A program made the position numbers and the translations under genes. Shown one piece after another: positions 34,576-42,344 of a stretch of 64,000 nucleotides of DNA; position 1 is the first letter of the stretch; each line of letters begins with the position of its first letter. Below the pieces are notes generated by a model. That model made no database searches, was not told the DNA's origin, and was given only the letters and a program-made list of their open reading frames with translations. Origin of the DNA: JAXGXQ01 sp040772685 (GTDB lineage Bacteria; Bacillota; Clostridia; Saccharofermentanales; UBA5734); the NCBI GenBank assembly GCA_040772685.1, contig JAXGXQ010000004.1:1-64000 (forward strand), read 5' to 3'.

Positions 34576-34651
34576 GGGAGCTTAGCTCAGCTGGGAGAGC
34601 ATCTGCCTTACAAGCAGGGGGTCACAGGTTCGAGCCCTGTAGTTCCCACCA
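34576..34651 (+). tRNA. tRNA-Val (anticodon TAC)
   Basis: A full cloverleaf: acceptor GGGAGCT / AGTTCCC, D-loop AGCTCAGCTGGGAGAGC, anticodon stem CTGCC-TTACAA-GCAG with TAC, T-loop GGTTCGAGCCC, and an encoded CCA. Confidence 0.97.
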
Positions 34652-34662
34652 AAAACAAATAC

Positions 34663-34739
34663 GGCGCAGTAGTTCAGTCGGTTAGAATGCCAGCCTGTCA
34701 CGCTGGAGGTCGAGGGTTCGAGCCCCTTCTGCGTCGCCA
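34663..34739 (+). tRNA. tRNA-Asp (anticodon GTC)
   Basis: Acceptor GGCGCAG / CTGCGTC, D-arm AGTTCAGTCGGTTAGAATG, anticodon GTC at 34697-34699, T-loop GGGTTCGAGCCCC, discriminator G and encoded CCA. Confidence 0.97.
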
Positions 34740-34742
34740 CAT

Positions 34743-34764
34743 AACCGGTCCGCAAGGACCGGTT
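34743..34764 (+). other. Hairpin between tRNA-Asp and tRNA-Phe
   Basis: A perfect 9-bp stem (AACCGGTCC / GGACCGGTT) closed by a GCAA (GNRA) tetraloop, without a T-run. It may mark a processing point in the tRNA precursor. Confidence 0.7.
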
Positions 34765-34771
34765 GTGATTT

Positions 34772-34847
34772 GCCCAGATAGCTCAGTCGGTAGAGCAGGG
34801 GACTGAAAATCCCCGTGTCGTTGGTTCGATTCCGACTCTGGGCACCA
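34772..34847 (+). tRNA. tRNA-Phe (anticodon GAA)
   Basis: Acceptor GCCCAGA / TCTGGGC, D-arm AGCTCAGTCGGTAGAGC, anticodon GAA at 34805-34807, T-loop GGTTCGATTCC and encoded CCA. Confidence 0.97.
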
Positions 34848-34851
34848 AAAG

Positions 34852-34886
34852 ACTCCGTTACGGATACAATCGTAGCGGAGTTTTTT
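34852..34886 (+). terminator. Terminator of the tRNA cluster
   Basis: An 11-bp stem with one mismatch (ACTCCGTTACG / CGTAGCGGAGT), then a T-run. Confidence 0.9.
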
Positions 34887-34941
34887 GTTGGAATATATGA
34901 TAATCTGGGCTTTTGCTTGAATGTTGATTTAAGATGAAGTG

Positions 34942-35745
34942 CTAGTTGAGAATATCTCTTTTCTGGAAGAAATAATAAGCTCCCGCTGTGAATGTTATTG
35001 CTAAAACAACCGCTAATAATATATAAGGCCAGTAAATTTCGCCGCCAAACATTACATCAATGGACGAGAAATAACGATAAGGTGTGAGAAATTCAAGAGT
35101 TTCCAGATTATCGTTTAAGTCAATCAGTACTTTCAAAATGAACGTTCCCAGTATGACAGATGTTGCAAGGCCGGAAGCGCGCACAGCCTGGCTGGACCAG
35201 GCACCGAGGAATAATCCCACACTGAGAAACAGGATTTGAATTATTAGCAAGGCCAGGGATAGCCGCAGGATCGGCCCGTCAAGTGACAGACCGGTATCAT
35301 TGAGAGGTCTGACCGCGAAAATTGAAGTACCAAGGGTCACCAGGTTATATAAAACAACGAAAGTCAGGGCCGCCAGTATTTTTTCCGTGACCGCCTGTTG
35401 TCGTTTAATTGGTTTGACCAAGAGAAAGTCAGCCGTCTTGTCACGTTGTTCCTTGGCCAGAATATTCACACCGAGCAAGCAACTGTGTACAGAAGTAAGC
35501 AGCAGAAAATACAGGAAAAAGATACTGTAAAATGCGCCGATTGAACTTAAATCCATGCTTGGATCGATCCCCATCGCCAAAAGCAGTTCTTGCGGCAAGG
35601 ACCGGAAAATCTCATTCACCGAGTCTCCCGTTTTGGCGAAAGCAGAGTACTTCATCATTCCTGCATAGATTAAGAAGACCATCGTTCCAGCCCAAATCAG
35701 GAATGATTTGTAATTTGCCCGAAGTTCCCGCAGATAAATATTCAT
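34942..35745 (-). CDS. ABC-2 type exporter permease
   Basis: A 267-residue membrane protein with six hydrophobic helices, starting MNIYLRELRANYKSFLIWAG. The segment SCLLGVNILAKEQRDKTADFLLVKPIKRQQ is the typical cytoplasmic loop of ABC-2 permeases of the bacitracin/NatB-like group. It shares the pattern with the next gene (EEGRRHMSDFLLTKPIRRRK), so the two are paralogues that likely form a heterodimer. Third gene of the exporter operon, 19 bases after the other permease. Substrate unknown. Confidence 0.88.
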   Translation of the reverse strand: MNIYLRELRANYKSFLIWAGTMVFLIYAGMMKYSAFAKTGDSVNEIFRSLPQELLLAMGIDPSMDLSSIGAFYSIFFLYFLLLTSVHSCLLGVNILAKEQRDKTADFLLVKPIKRQQAVTEKILAALTFVVLYNLVTLGTSIFAVRPLNDTGLSLDGPILRLSLALLIIQILFLSVGLFLGAWSSQAVRASGLATSVILGTFILKVLIDLNDNLETLEFLTPYRYFSSIDVMFGGEIYWPYILLAVVLAITFTAGAYYFFQKRDILN

Positions 35746-35764
35746 GATGTATTGTCTCCTGCCC

Positions 35765-36562
35765 TTACCCAGCGTAAAAATCTCTCTTCTGATAAATCCA
35801 GAAGCTGAGGGAGGTTAGAACTGCGAAAACTGCAAGATTCAGGACCAGAAAACCGGGGTCATAGCCTCGTCTGCTGATCAGGTCTGAACCCTGATAATAG
35901 GCAAAAGGTGTCAGATAGGCTAGTTTTTGGTCTTGAATTGACTCATTTAGCAGTTCGATGATGAAAAAGAAAAACACTGTACCTAACGTGATGGGCATGA
36001 CAGACTTGATTTTTGGAGCAGCCGTCGCAATCAGCATGCCAATGCCCACAAAGAACAACTGGACCAGCAGAACGGAGAGACACATCAAAAAATAGAGGCG
36101 GCCATCCATATCTTCCCGGATTAGCCAAAGGATTGTGGCCTGCCCACTGAAAAAAAGAACCAGATTCTGCATTAGGAGCTGGATCAGCACTGCCATGAAT
36201 TTCGCTGCCACAACTTTACGGCGCCGGATTGGCTTGGTTAGCAGGAAATCAGACATATGGCGGCGACCTTCTTCGGATAGCAGGGAAAGTCCCTGTTTCA
36301 TCGCAAAAACTGCACCAATCAGAATCAAGTAGCTGAAGATAAAACTCAAGTAGCCTTCAATCTTTGAGAGGTTGACATCCGCAAAGCCAAACGCGGCCTT
36401 GAATTCCTGAGGGAAGTTTTGCAGCAAATCATTAATCAGCGCTGCATCCGTTTTGAAACTGGTAAAAAAAGCGCTGAAAACGCCAAAGACAGCCACCAGG
36501 CTGAGCGTGAAATACAGCCACGAACGGAACGACCTCCGTAGTTCCAAAACCAAAATATTCAT
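35765..36562 (-). CDS. ABC-2 type exporter permease
   Basis: A 265-residue permease with six helices and the loop SLLSEEGRRHMSDFLLTKPIRRRKVVAAK. Start MNILVLELRRSFRSWLYF mirrors that of its paralogue. It overlaps the ATPase gene by four bases, which points to coupled translation and a fixed subunit ratio. Together with the ATPase and the other permease it makes a complete half-symmetric exporter, likely for a lipid, drug or peptide; no immunity gene or precursor peptide is adjacent. Confidence 0.88.
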   Translation of the reverse strand: MNILVLELRRSFRSWLYFTLSLVAVFGVFSAFFTSFKTDAALINDLLQNFPQEFKAAFGFADVNLSKIEGYLSFIFSYLILIGAVFAMKQGLSLLSEEGRRHMSDFLLTKPIRRRKVVAAKFMAVLIQLLMQNLVLFFSGQATILWLIREDMDGRLYFLMCLSVLLVQLFFVGIGMLIATAAPKIKSVMPITLGTVFFFFIIELLNESIQDQKLAYLTPFAYYQGSDLISRRGYDPGFLVLNLAVFAVLTSLSFWIYQKRDFYAG

Positions 36563-37458
36563 CTTGGCTCTGCCTCAGATTCATTAGTATAGTAGTGCAT
36601 GAATATCTCTTCCAGATCCGGCTCCTCGATTGTCAAGTTATTCAGTTCTGCAAGACTGATCTGATGCACAATATCATTGAGGTTACCTGCGTACATAAAG
36701 GATGTTTCGCCATTCTCCCGGGTTAAAGCGCTAACTCCGGGCAAAGTCTCAAGGTCTGCAGGTATTTCCTGTTTGAATTCAACCCGGATTTTCTTATACG
36801 CCGTGTTCCTCAGACTATGAATGTCTTCGATCTTGACAATCCGGCCTTCCTTGATAATGGCTACTCTGGAACACAATTTCTGTACTTCGGGCAAAATGTG
36901 CGAAGACATCAGCACTGTTGTGCCGTTGCGATTGTACTCCCGGATCAGGTCGAAAAACCGTCTCTGCATCAGCGGATCCAGACCACTGGTTGGTTCATCG
37001 AGAATGATCAGGCTGGGATTATGCAGTAAACCCTGCACGATACCAACTTTTTTCTTGTTGCCATAGCTAAGGTCATCAATTTTGCGATTAGTCTCCAATT
37101 CCATGACTTCGCAAAGGCGAAAAATTTGCTTAAGATCAGGCTTTCCATAGAATGAGGCAGAGTATTTCAAGAGCTCCAGCACTTTCATGTTGTCGTAATA
37201 GCTGACTTCCGCTGGCAAATAGCCGATTTGCTGGCGGATTTCGTGACCGAACTGGATGGCATCCCTGCCGAAAATCGATACGCTGCCTGAGTTTGGATAG
37301 AGCAGCCCCAGCATGGTGCGGATAGTTGTTGACTTCCCGGCGCCGTTTGGGCCGATAAACCCGAAAATTTCTCCCTCGAGCACACTGAAGCTGACATCAA
37401 TGATTCCCCGTGCTTTACCGTAGCTTTTTGTCAAATGACTGATTTCGATCACATTCAC
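36559..37458 (-). CDS. ABC transporter ATP-binding protein
   Basis: A 299-residue ATPase. I chose the GTG at 37458 because AAGGAGAA lies just before it; a longer frame to 37488 has no binding site. Walker A is FIGPNGAGKSTTIRTML, Q-loop IGYLPAEVSYYD, signature LSYGNKKKVGIVQGL (a variant of LSGGQ with SYGNK), Walker B LIILDEPTSGLDPLM, and switch His in VLMSSHIL. A C-terminal domain of about 80 residues follows (DUF4162-like). It drives the two downstream ABC-2 permeases. Confidence 0.93.
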   Translation of the reverse strand: MNVIEISHLTKSYGKARGIIDVSFSVLEGEIFGFIGPNGAGKSTTIRTMLGLLYPNSGSVSIFGRDAIQFGHEIRQQIGYLPAEVSYYDNMKVLELLKYSASFYGKPDLKQIFRLCEVMELETNRKIDDLSYGNKKKVGIVQGLLHNPSLIILDEPTSGLDPLMQRRFFDLIREYNRNGTTVLMSSHILPEVQKLCSRVAIIKEGRIVKIEDIHSLRNTAYKKIRVEFKQEIPADLETLPGVSALTRENGETSFMYAGNLNDIVHQISLAELNNLTIEEPDLEEIFMHYYTNESEAEPR

Positions 37459-37507
37459 GGATTTTCTCCTTGCGCTTCCTGGAGTCAAAATACGTTGTTC
37501 TTAATCC

Positions 37508-38692
37508 TTATTTGCTGCCGTAGTTGCTGAAGTAATTCTGAATTAGAATTACCGGGGTGCCGCGGTCGCCGCTGCCGCTGACCAGGTCGCAGAGGCTGCC
37601 GACTAGATCGGTAATCTGGCGTGGGGTTGTACCCTGGGAATCCATTTGGCCGACCATGCTCAGGCTTTTAGTCCTGATCCGTTCCCGCATGGCTTCGGCA
37701 AGCGCTTCGCCTCTCAGATCCTTATATTCATTATCCGCGAAGTATTTTATCTTCAGTTCATTAGGTGTGCCTTCCAGTCCCGGGGTATAAGCGGGGGAGA
37801 CGACAGGATCAGCCAGTTCCCAGATACCGCCGACAGGGTCTTTAAAGCAGCCGTCGCCGTAAACCAGTACCTCGAGCTGTTTGCCGGTTTCTGCCAACAA
37901 ACGTTCGGCCAGCTTATCAACGAAGGCCTGAGAATCGCGCGGGAACAGCTTGACCTTATCTTCCGTGGCCTTGTTAGAGCCGAGAAGTCCATACTCTGGG
38001 TTATAGCCACTGCCGTCGATAGATTCTGTCAGGATCTGGTCGAGTCCATAGACGATTTCCACACCTTTGGCTAGAAGCAGCTTCCGGGTGCGCTTGCGCG
38101 TATGGATGTCGCAATTCAGGACTTTTTTCGTAAAGTTGAGAATATAAGTCGGGTCGTTTGAAAACACTACCTCAATATTCTCGCGGATGCTTTTGTAGTA
38201 TTCGATGTAGTCAACGCCAGTGAAACGATGACGGGTAGCGGATTCATCGAAGTGCGCGCGGAATTCCTGCTCGTTCATGTGATCTGAGTAGGGGTTGATG
38301 CCCGATTGGTCAAAAACTTCGCGGTCAAGCAGCGCATTGCCGACTTCATCAGCCGGATAGGACAGCTGCAGGACAATTTTATCCGCGGCCGCGGAGATCG
38401 CCTTTAGCAAGATCGCGAACCGGTTGCGGCTCATGATCGGGAACACGATGCCCAGGGTACCACCGCCGAACTTAGCACGAATATCTTTGGCAATCTGTTC
38501 ACATGTGGCGTAATTGCCTTGAGTGCGGGCGACAACTCCTTCTGTGACACCAACAATATCCTGATCATTCAGGTTGAAGCCCTCTTTTTCAGAAGCTGTA
38601 ATCAGGCTTTTGACGATTTGCTCTGTAAGGTCGTCACCTTCCTGGAAGATCGGCGTTAGGATTCCTCTGGCAGTTACACCTGTATATTTCAT
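37508..38692 (-). CDS. Coenzyme F420-0:L-glutamate ligase-like protein (CofE family)
   Basis: A 394-residue protein. The N-terminal half carries the family pattern GVTARGILTPIFQEGDDLTEQI, DQDIVGVTEGVVARTQGNY and FPIMSRNRFAILLKAI. The C-terminal half has VLVYGDGCFKDPVGGIWELADP and SGSGDRGTPVILIQNYF. In archaea and actinobacteria CofE adds glutamate to F420-0, but many Clostridia without F420 genes carry such homologues with unknown substrate; it is also longer than archaeal CofE (about 250). It is 49 bases before the exporter ATPase on the same strand, so it may lead that operon. Confidence 0.78.
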   Translation of the reverse strand: MKYTGVTARGILTPIFQEGDDLTEQIVKSLITASEKEGFNLNDQDIVGVTEGVVARTQGNYATCEQIAKDIRAKFGGGTLGIVFPIMSRNRFAILLKAISAAADKIVLQLSYPADEVGNALLDREVFDQSGINPYSDHMNEQEFRAHFDESATRHRFTGVDYIEYYKSIRENIEVVFSNDPTYILNFTKKVLNCDIHTRKRTRKLLLAKGVEIVYGLDQILTESIDGSGYNPEYGLLGSNKATEDKVKLFPRDSQAFVDKLAERLLAETGKQLEVLVYGDGCFKDPVGGIWELADPVVSPAYTPGLEGTPNELKIKYFADNEYKDLRGEALAEAMRERIRTKSLSMVGQMDSQGTTPRQITDLVGSLCDLVSGSGDRGTPVILIQNYFSNYGSK

Positions 38693-38724
38693 GCGAGTCC
38701 GTCCCTTCTTGAATTAACAGTAAC

Positions 38725-38752
38725 AATATAGCAATTAATCGGTTCTGTGAAA
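38725..38752 (-). promoter_or_regulatory. Likely promoter of the CofE-like gene
   Basis: On the minus strand TTTCAC, 16 bases, then TATATT with an extended TGC, about 33 bases before the ATG. Confidence 0.45.
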
Positions 38753-38859
38753 AGTAATTCTGTACGCCCAGTATCTTGCGGTACCTCTGACACCACTCGT
38801 TAGTTTTATTATGTTGTGCAGGAAGCCCGGAGCATACGCCCGTTTTATGGATATGAAGA

Positions 38860-38878
38860 AAATCATTATCGATGATTT
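38860..38878. promoter_or_regulatory. Palindrome upstream of the ATPase promoter
   Basis: AAATCAT-TATCG-ATGATTT, a 7-bp inverted repeat that ends eight bases before the -35 hexamer. The half AATCATTATC resembles a Fur-type half-site, so a metal repressor of the Fur or MntR kind could bind. This is pattern similarity only. Confidence 0.4.
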
Positions 38879-38886
38879 ATAAAACG

Positions 38887-38915
38887 TTTACAATTATATG
38901 TTTGATGGATATACT
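38887..38915 (+). promoter_or_regulatory. Promoter of the riboswitch-ATPase unit
   Basis: TTTACA, 17 bases, then TATACT. The transcript would begin near 38922, just before the riboswitch. Confidence 0.75.
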
Positions 38916-38929
38916 GAACAAGATACAGG

Positions 38930-39043
38930 GAGTAACTACCGCCTTGCGGCGGTGATGGTGCCACCAGCACGGCTGACCGCCTGGTTCCATCTTAAATGTG
39001 AGACTGTGCAGGTATTTTATGCTTGCGCGGTCTTTTTGTTTTT
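38930..39043 (+). ncRNA. yybP-ykoY type (manganese) riboswitch with terminator
   Basis: The leader begins ACAGGGAGTAAC and ends in TGAGACTGTGC, so ACAG pairs with CTGT as P1, the same frame as GGGGAGUA...AGAC in known yybP-ykoY RNAs. Between them are a GC-rich hairpin (CCGCCTTGCGGCGG) and CGGCTGACCGCCTGG. The 3' P1 strand also opens a terminator (39001-39042: AGACTGTGCA paired, with wobble, to TGCGCGGTCT, then TTTTTGTTTTT). Ligand-stabilised P1 would therefore prevent the terminator and turn the gene on, as known for Mn2+ control of this class. The downstream P-type ATPase is a classical target. Confidence 0.8.
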
Positions 39044-39133
39044 CTAACGAGAGGCTGCCCCATCTGTTTTCCGGACATCAATTGCAAAGGACGGAATCAG
39101 AACTGAAGAATGATTTCAGAACTGGAGGATGTT

Positions 39134-41884
39134 ATGTCATCAGAAGCTTATCGTCAAACTATCCCGGAATTGCTTGAAAGCCAACAGACAGACCTGGAAA
39201 AAGGCTTGACTTCAACAGAAGCAGAGGTGCGTCTGGAGCAATTTGGTCCGAACAGTCTGCGAGAGAAAAAGCGCGAAACCATGCTGCAGAAGCTGCTTAA
39301 TCAGTTCAAGGATTTTATGGTTCTGATTCTGATCGCGGCTGCGATTGTTTCCGGTGCGCTTGGCGAGTGGATTGATTCCGCTGTAATTCTGGCTATTGTC
39401 GTCATTAATGCCATTCTGGGCATTATTCAAGAGGGCAAAGCTGAAAAAGCAATCGAGGCTTTACAAAAAATGGCTTCACCCCAGGCCAGGGTGATTCGTG
39501 ACGGACAGCAAAGGGTGTTGGATTCCGCAAAGCTGGTACCGGGCGACATTGTTATTCTTGAGGCTGGCGATGTTGTTCCTGCTGACGTACGCTTATTCGA
39601 AACAGCTTCCCTGAAAGCAGAAGAAGCCTCGCTTACCGGTGAGTCCGTACCGGTAGAAAAGGACGCACGGGCGGTTATCACTGATGTTGTGTCGCTTGGT
39701 GATCGAGTCAATATGGCCTTCATGAGTACCGCTATTACTTACGGCCGCGGACGCGGGCTGGTTATCGGCACCGGCAGTCAGACTGAAATCGGCTCAATTG
39801 CCGACCGGCTGCAGGATATTGATGACGAAATGACGCCGCTGCAAAAGAATCTTAATCAGCTGGGCAAATACCTGGGAATAATCGTTCTGGTTGTGAGCGC
39901 GATTGTTTTCTTGCAGGGAACATTAATGGGCGGAGCTCCGCTGGATATGTTTATGACTGCAGTTAGTCTGGCAGTTGCGGCCATTCCGGAAGGACTGCCT
40001 GCCGTGGTAACAATTGTGCTGGCGCTTGGCATGCGGCGGATGGCGGAAGAAAACGCGATTGTCAAAAGGCTGCTGGCTGTTGAAACTCTGGGCAGTGTAG
40101 ATGTAATTTGCTCGGACAAAACCGGCACGCTGACACAAAACGAAATGACAGTTACCCGCGCCTGGTGCGATCGGCTTTTTGAAATAAGCGGTGTCGGCTA
40201 TGCTGTGGAAGGTGAAATTAAGGATTCTGCATCCGGAGAAGTGATTGATTCCGCTGCTGATGCTCCGTTGCTTAACCGGCTGCTCACAATTGGCTTGCTT
40301 TGTAACGACGCCGCACTCACCACCAGGCAGGACGGCAACCCGGGAATTATCGGCGACCCGACTGAGGGCTCTTTACTGGTAGCTGCGGGTAAGTTTGATC
40401 TAAAAACAGACGAGCTCTGCACCCTACATCCACGGATTGGTGATCTACCATTCGATTCCGAACGAAAAATGATGACAACATTCCATAGTGGCTTTGAAGA
40501 TGCACCGGTAATGGCAATGACCAAAGGCGCACCTGACGTCATTCTCAACTTGTGCTCTGCCTTTGCCGGCGCAGATGGTGAAATTCCAATGACAGCAGAG
40601 TTGCGCCAGAAAATTCTCGAGGTCAATAGCACTTTCGCGACTTCAGCGTTACGTGTGCTGGCTTTCGCTACACGCAGGCTGTCTGAAGTGCCGCCCGAAG
40701 GCACAGAACCGGCTGAAGTTGAGCAGGAATTGACCTTTGCCGGCCTCATGGGAATGATTGACCCGGCTCGACCAGAAGCTCGCGACGCGATTGCGGTCTG
40801 CACACAGGCAGGCATCCGTGCAATCATGATCACAGGCGACTATCGGGAAACAGCAGTTGCCATTGCCCAGGACCTTGGTTTAATGAAACCGGGTGACGGC
40901 GTATTGTCGGGACTTGAAATCGATCAGCTTTCGGATGAAGAAATGTGCGAGGTAGTTGAGCATACCTCGGTATATGCCCGTGTTTCACCCGATCACAAAG
41001 TGCGTATCCTGTCTGCTCTGCGCGACAATGGTCATATTGCATCTATGACAGGTGACGGCGTTAATGATGCCATGGCTTTGAAGAAGGCTGACATTGGCGT
41101 TGCCATGGGTATTACCGGGACTGATGTCGCAAAAAACACGGCCGACATGATATTAACTGACGACAATTTTGCCACCATAGTGCGCGCGGTTGAAGAAGGC
41201 CGGATTATTTACAGCAACATCCGCAAATTTGTAGCCTTCCTGCTTTCCTGCAACATCGGCGAGATTCTGGTTATTTTTATTACTTCACTGCTGATGGGTC
41301 CCGCATTTGTACCACTGGTACCGATCCAGCTGCTCTGGCTTAATTTGGTCACGGATAGTTTCCCCGCCTTGGCTCTTGGCCAGGAGAAGGGTGAACCCGA
41401 CATAATGGATCAACAACCGCGCGATCCGAAGGAACCGATTCTCAACAAACCGATGATCCGCTCGATAACGTTGCAAAGTATCGCTATCTTTGCCGCCGTG
41501 TTCACTGCTTTCCGGATCGGTATGCTGGTTTACCCCAATGCTTCAGAAATTGTCGGGCCTTCTGAGGGTGCCCGTACCTACGCCTTTATAACTTTGATCA
41601 TGAGTGAGTTGATCCGTTCATTCAGTGCCCGCTCTGAACGCGTGCCGGTACTTATGATCGGTCTGTTCAGCAATCCAACCGTTGTCAAGGCGTTCCTGCT
41701 GTCCGCCGCTCTGACTCTCGTTGTTGTTTACGTGCCTTTCATGCACACCATCTTTAATACAACCAGTCTGACACTTCTTGACTGGCTGCGTATTCTGCCG
41801 TTGGCGGTGATCCCTTTTGCTGTCGGCGAGGTGGAAAAACTGATTTATTACCGCCGCCGTCAGCGCTTGCATGGGGCTAGTTAA
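39134..41884 (+). CDS. P-type (P2A) calcium/manganese-transporting ATPase
   Basis: A 916-residue pump. ATG 39134 is set by TGGAGGA six bases upstream; ATG 39110 has no good site. Motifs: actuator loop LTGESVPVEKD, phosphorylation motif CSDKTGTLTQNEM (Asp328), nucleotide-binding KGAPDVIL, and hinge MTGDGVNDAMALKKAD. Helix 4 has AAIPEGLPAVV and helix 6 LLWLNLVTDSFPALALG, the ion-site pattern of the SERCA/PMR1-like group. The C-terminal four helices are complete. The yybP-ykoY riboswitch upstream suggests that it exports Mn2+ (with Ca2+), since that RNA senses Mn. Confidence 0.95.
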   Translation: MSSEAYRQTIPELLESQQTDLEKGLTSTEAEVRLEQFGPNSLREKKRETMLQKLLNQFKDFMVLILIAAAIVSGALGEWIDSAVILAIVVINAILGIIQEGKAEKAIEALQKMASPQARVIRDGQQRVLDSAKLVPGDIVILEAGDVVPADVRLFETASLKAEEASLTGESVPVEKDARAVITDVVSLGDRVNMAFMSTAITYGRGRGLVIGTGSQTEIGSIADRLQDIDDEMTPLQKNLNQLGKYLGIIVLVVSAIVFLQGTLMGGAPLDMFMTAVSLAVAAIPEGLPAVVTIVLALGMRRMAEENAIVKRLLAVETLGSVDVICSDKTGTLTQNEMTVTRAWCDRLFEISGVGYAVEGEIKDSASGEVIDSAADAPLLNRLLTIGLLCNDAALTTRQDGNPGIIGDPTEGSLLVAAGKFDLKTDELCTLHPRIGDLPFDSERKMMTTFHSGFEDAPVMAMTKGAPDVILNLCSAFAGADGEIPMTAELRQKILEVNSTFATSALRVLAFATRRLSEVPPEGTEPAEVEQELTFAGLMGMIDPARPEARDAIAVCTQAGIRAIMITGDYRETAVAIAQDLGLMKPGDGVLSGLEIDQLSDEEMCEVVEHTSVYARVSPDHKVRILSALRDNGHIASMTGDGVNDAMALKKADIGVAMGITGTDVAKNTADMILTDDNFATIVRAVEEGRIIYSNIRKFVAFLLSCNIGEILVIFITSLLMGPAFVPLVPIQLLWLNLVTDSFPALALGQEKGEPDIMDQQPRDPKEPILNKPMIRSITLQSIAIFAAVFTAFRIGMLVYPNASEIVGPSEGARTYAFITLIMSELIRSFSARSERVPVLMIGLFSNPTVVKAFLLSAALTLVVVYVPFMHTIFNTTSLTLLDWLRILPLAVIPFAVGEVEKLIYYRRRQRLHGAS

Positions 41885-41958
41885 TGTGCTAGACTACACT
41901 TTGCCGTAAATATGGCTGTATTTGGCTGAAAACACCTTTATACCGGAGGTAATCCCCT

Positions 41959-42204
41959 GTGGATGTATTAGAAATCGTACTGGCAATTTTAGATATTGTA
42001 GTTTGTATAGCGCTTGTTTTACTGGTTGTTTTCCAGGAAGGCAACTCGCAGGGGCTTGGCGCCATTGGTGGCGGAGCTGAAACCTTTTTTGGCAAATCAA
42101 AAGGCCGCAGCATTGATGCGCTGCTTAAGAAACTTACCTCTGTTGTCGCAGGTTTATTCGCGGTTCTGACAATCGCGCTCTACCTGATGACCAGCCGTGG
42201 CTGA
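41959..42204 (+). CDS. secG: Preprotein translocase subunit SecG
   Basis: An 81-residue protein with two membrane helices: VLAILDIVVCIALVLLVVFQ and LTSVVAGLFAVLTIALYLM, joined by the conserved loop EGNSQGLGAIGGGAETFFGKSKGRS, which is quoted here only as a loop of about residues 27-52. GTG start after CCGGAGGT. SecG assists SecYE-dependent export. The secG-rnr order is a common Bacillota arrangement and supports the call. Confidence 0.94.
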   Translation: MDVLEIVLAILDIVVCIALVLLVVFQEGNSQGLGAIGGGAETFFGKSKGRSIDALLKKLTSVVAGLFAVLTIALYLMTSRG

Positions 42205-42279
42205 GTACAGACCACAACCCCCGGGCTCGTACCGGCTGCGGTCTTTGTCAACGACATCAGCAACTGTTAATATGATTTC

Positions 42280-42316
42280 AGGACCGTCTGTTCAGGTAAC
42301 AGAGGGTCCTTTTTTA
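42280..42316 (+). terminator. Terminator/attenuator between secG and rnr
   Basis: Stem AGGACC-TCTGTT / AACAGA-GGTCCT with one internal mismatch, then a T-run. The rnr ribosome binding site follows 15 bases later, so rnr is either read through or has its own signal. Confidence 0.88.
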
Positions 42317-42344
42317 CGCATTCGATTTCTCAGGAGGTGGTACT

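Noticed and set aside
40198..40833. 211-codon open frame on the minus strand inside the P-type ATPase gene
   Set aside because: It lies fully antisense to a gene with complete family motifs, has Ser/Ala-rich biased composition and no ribosome binding site.
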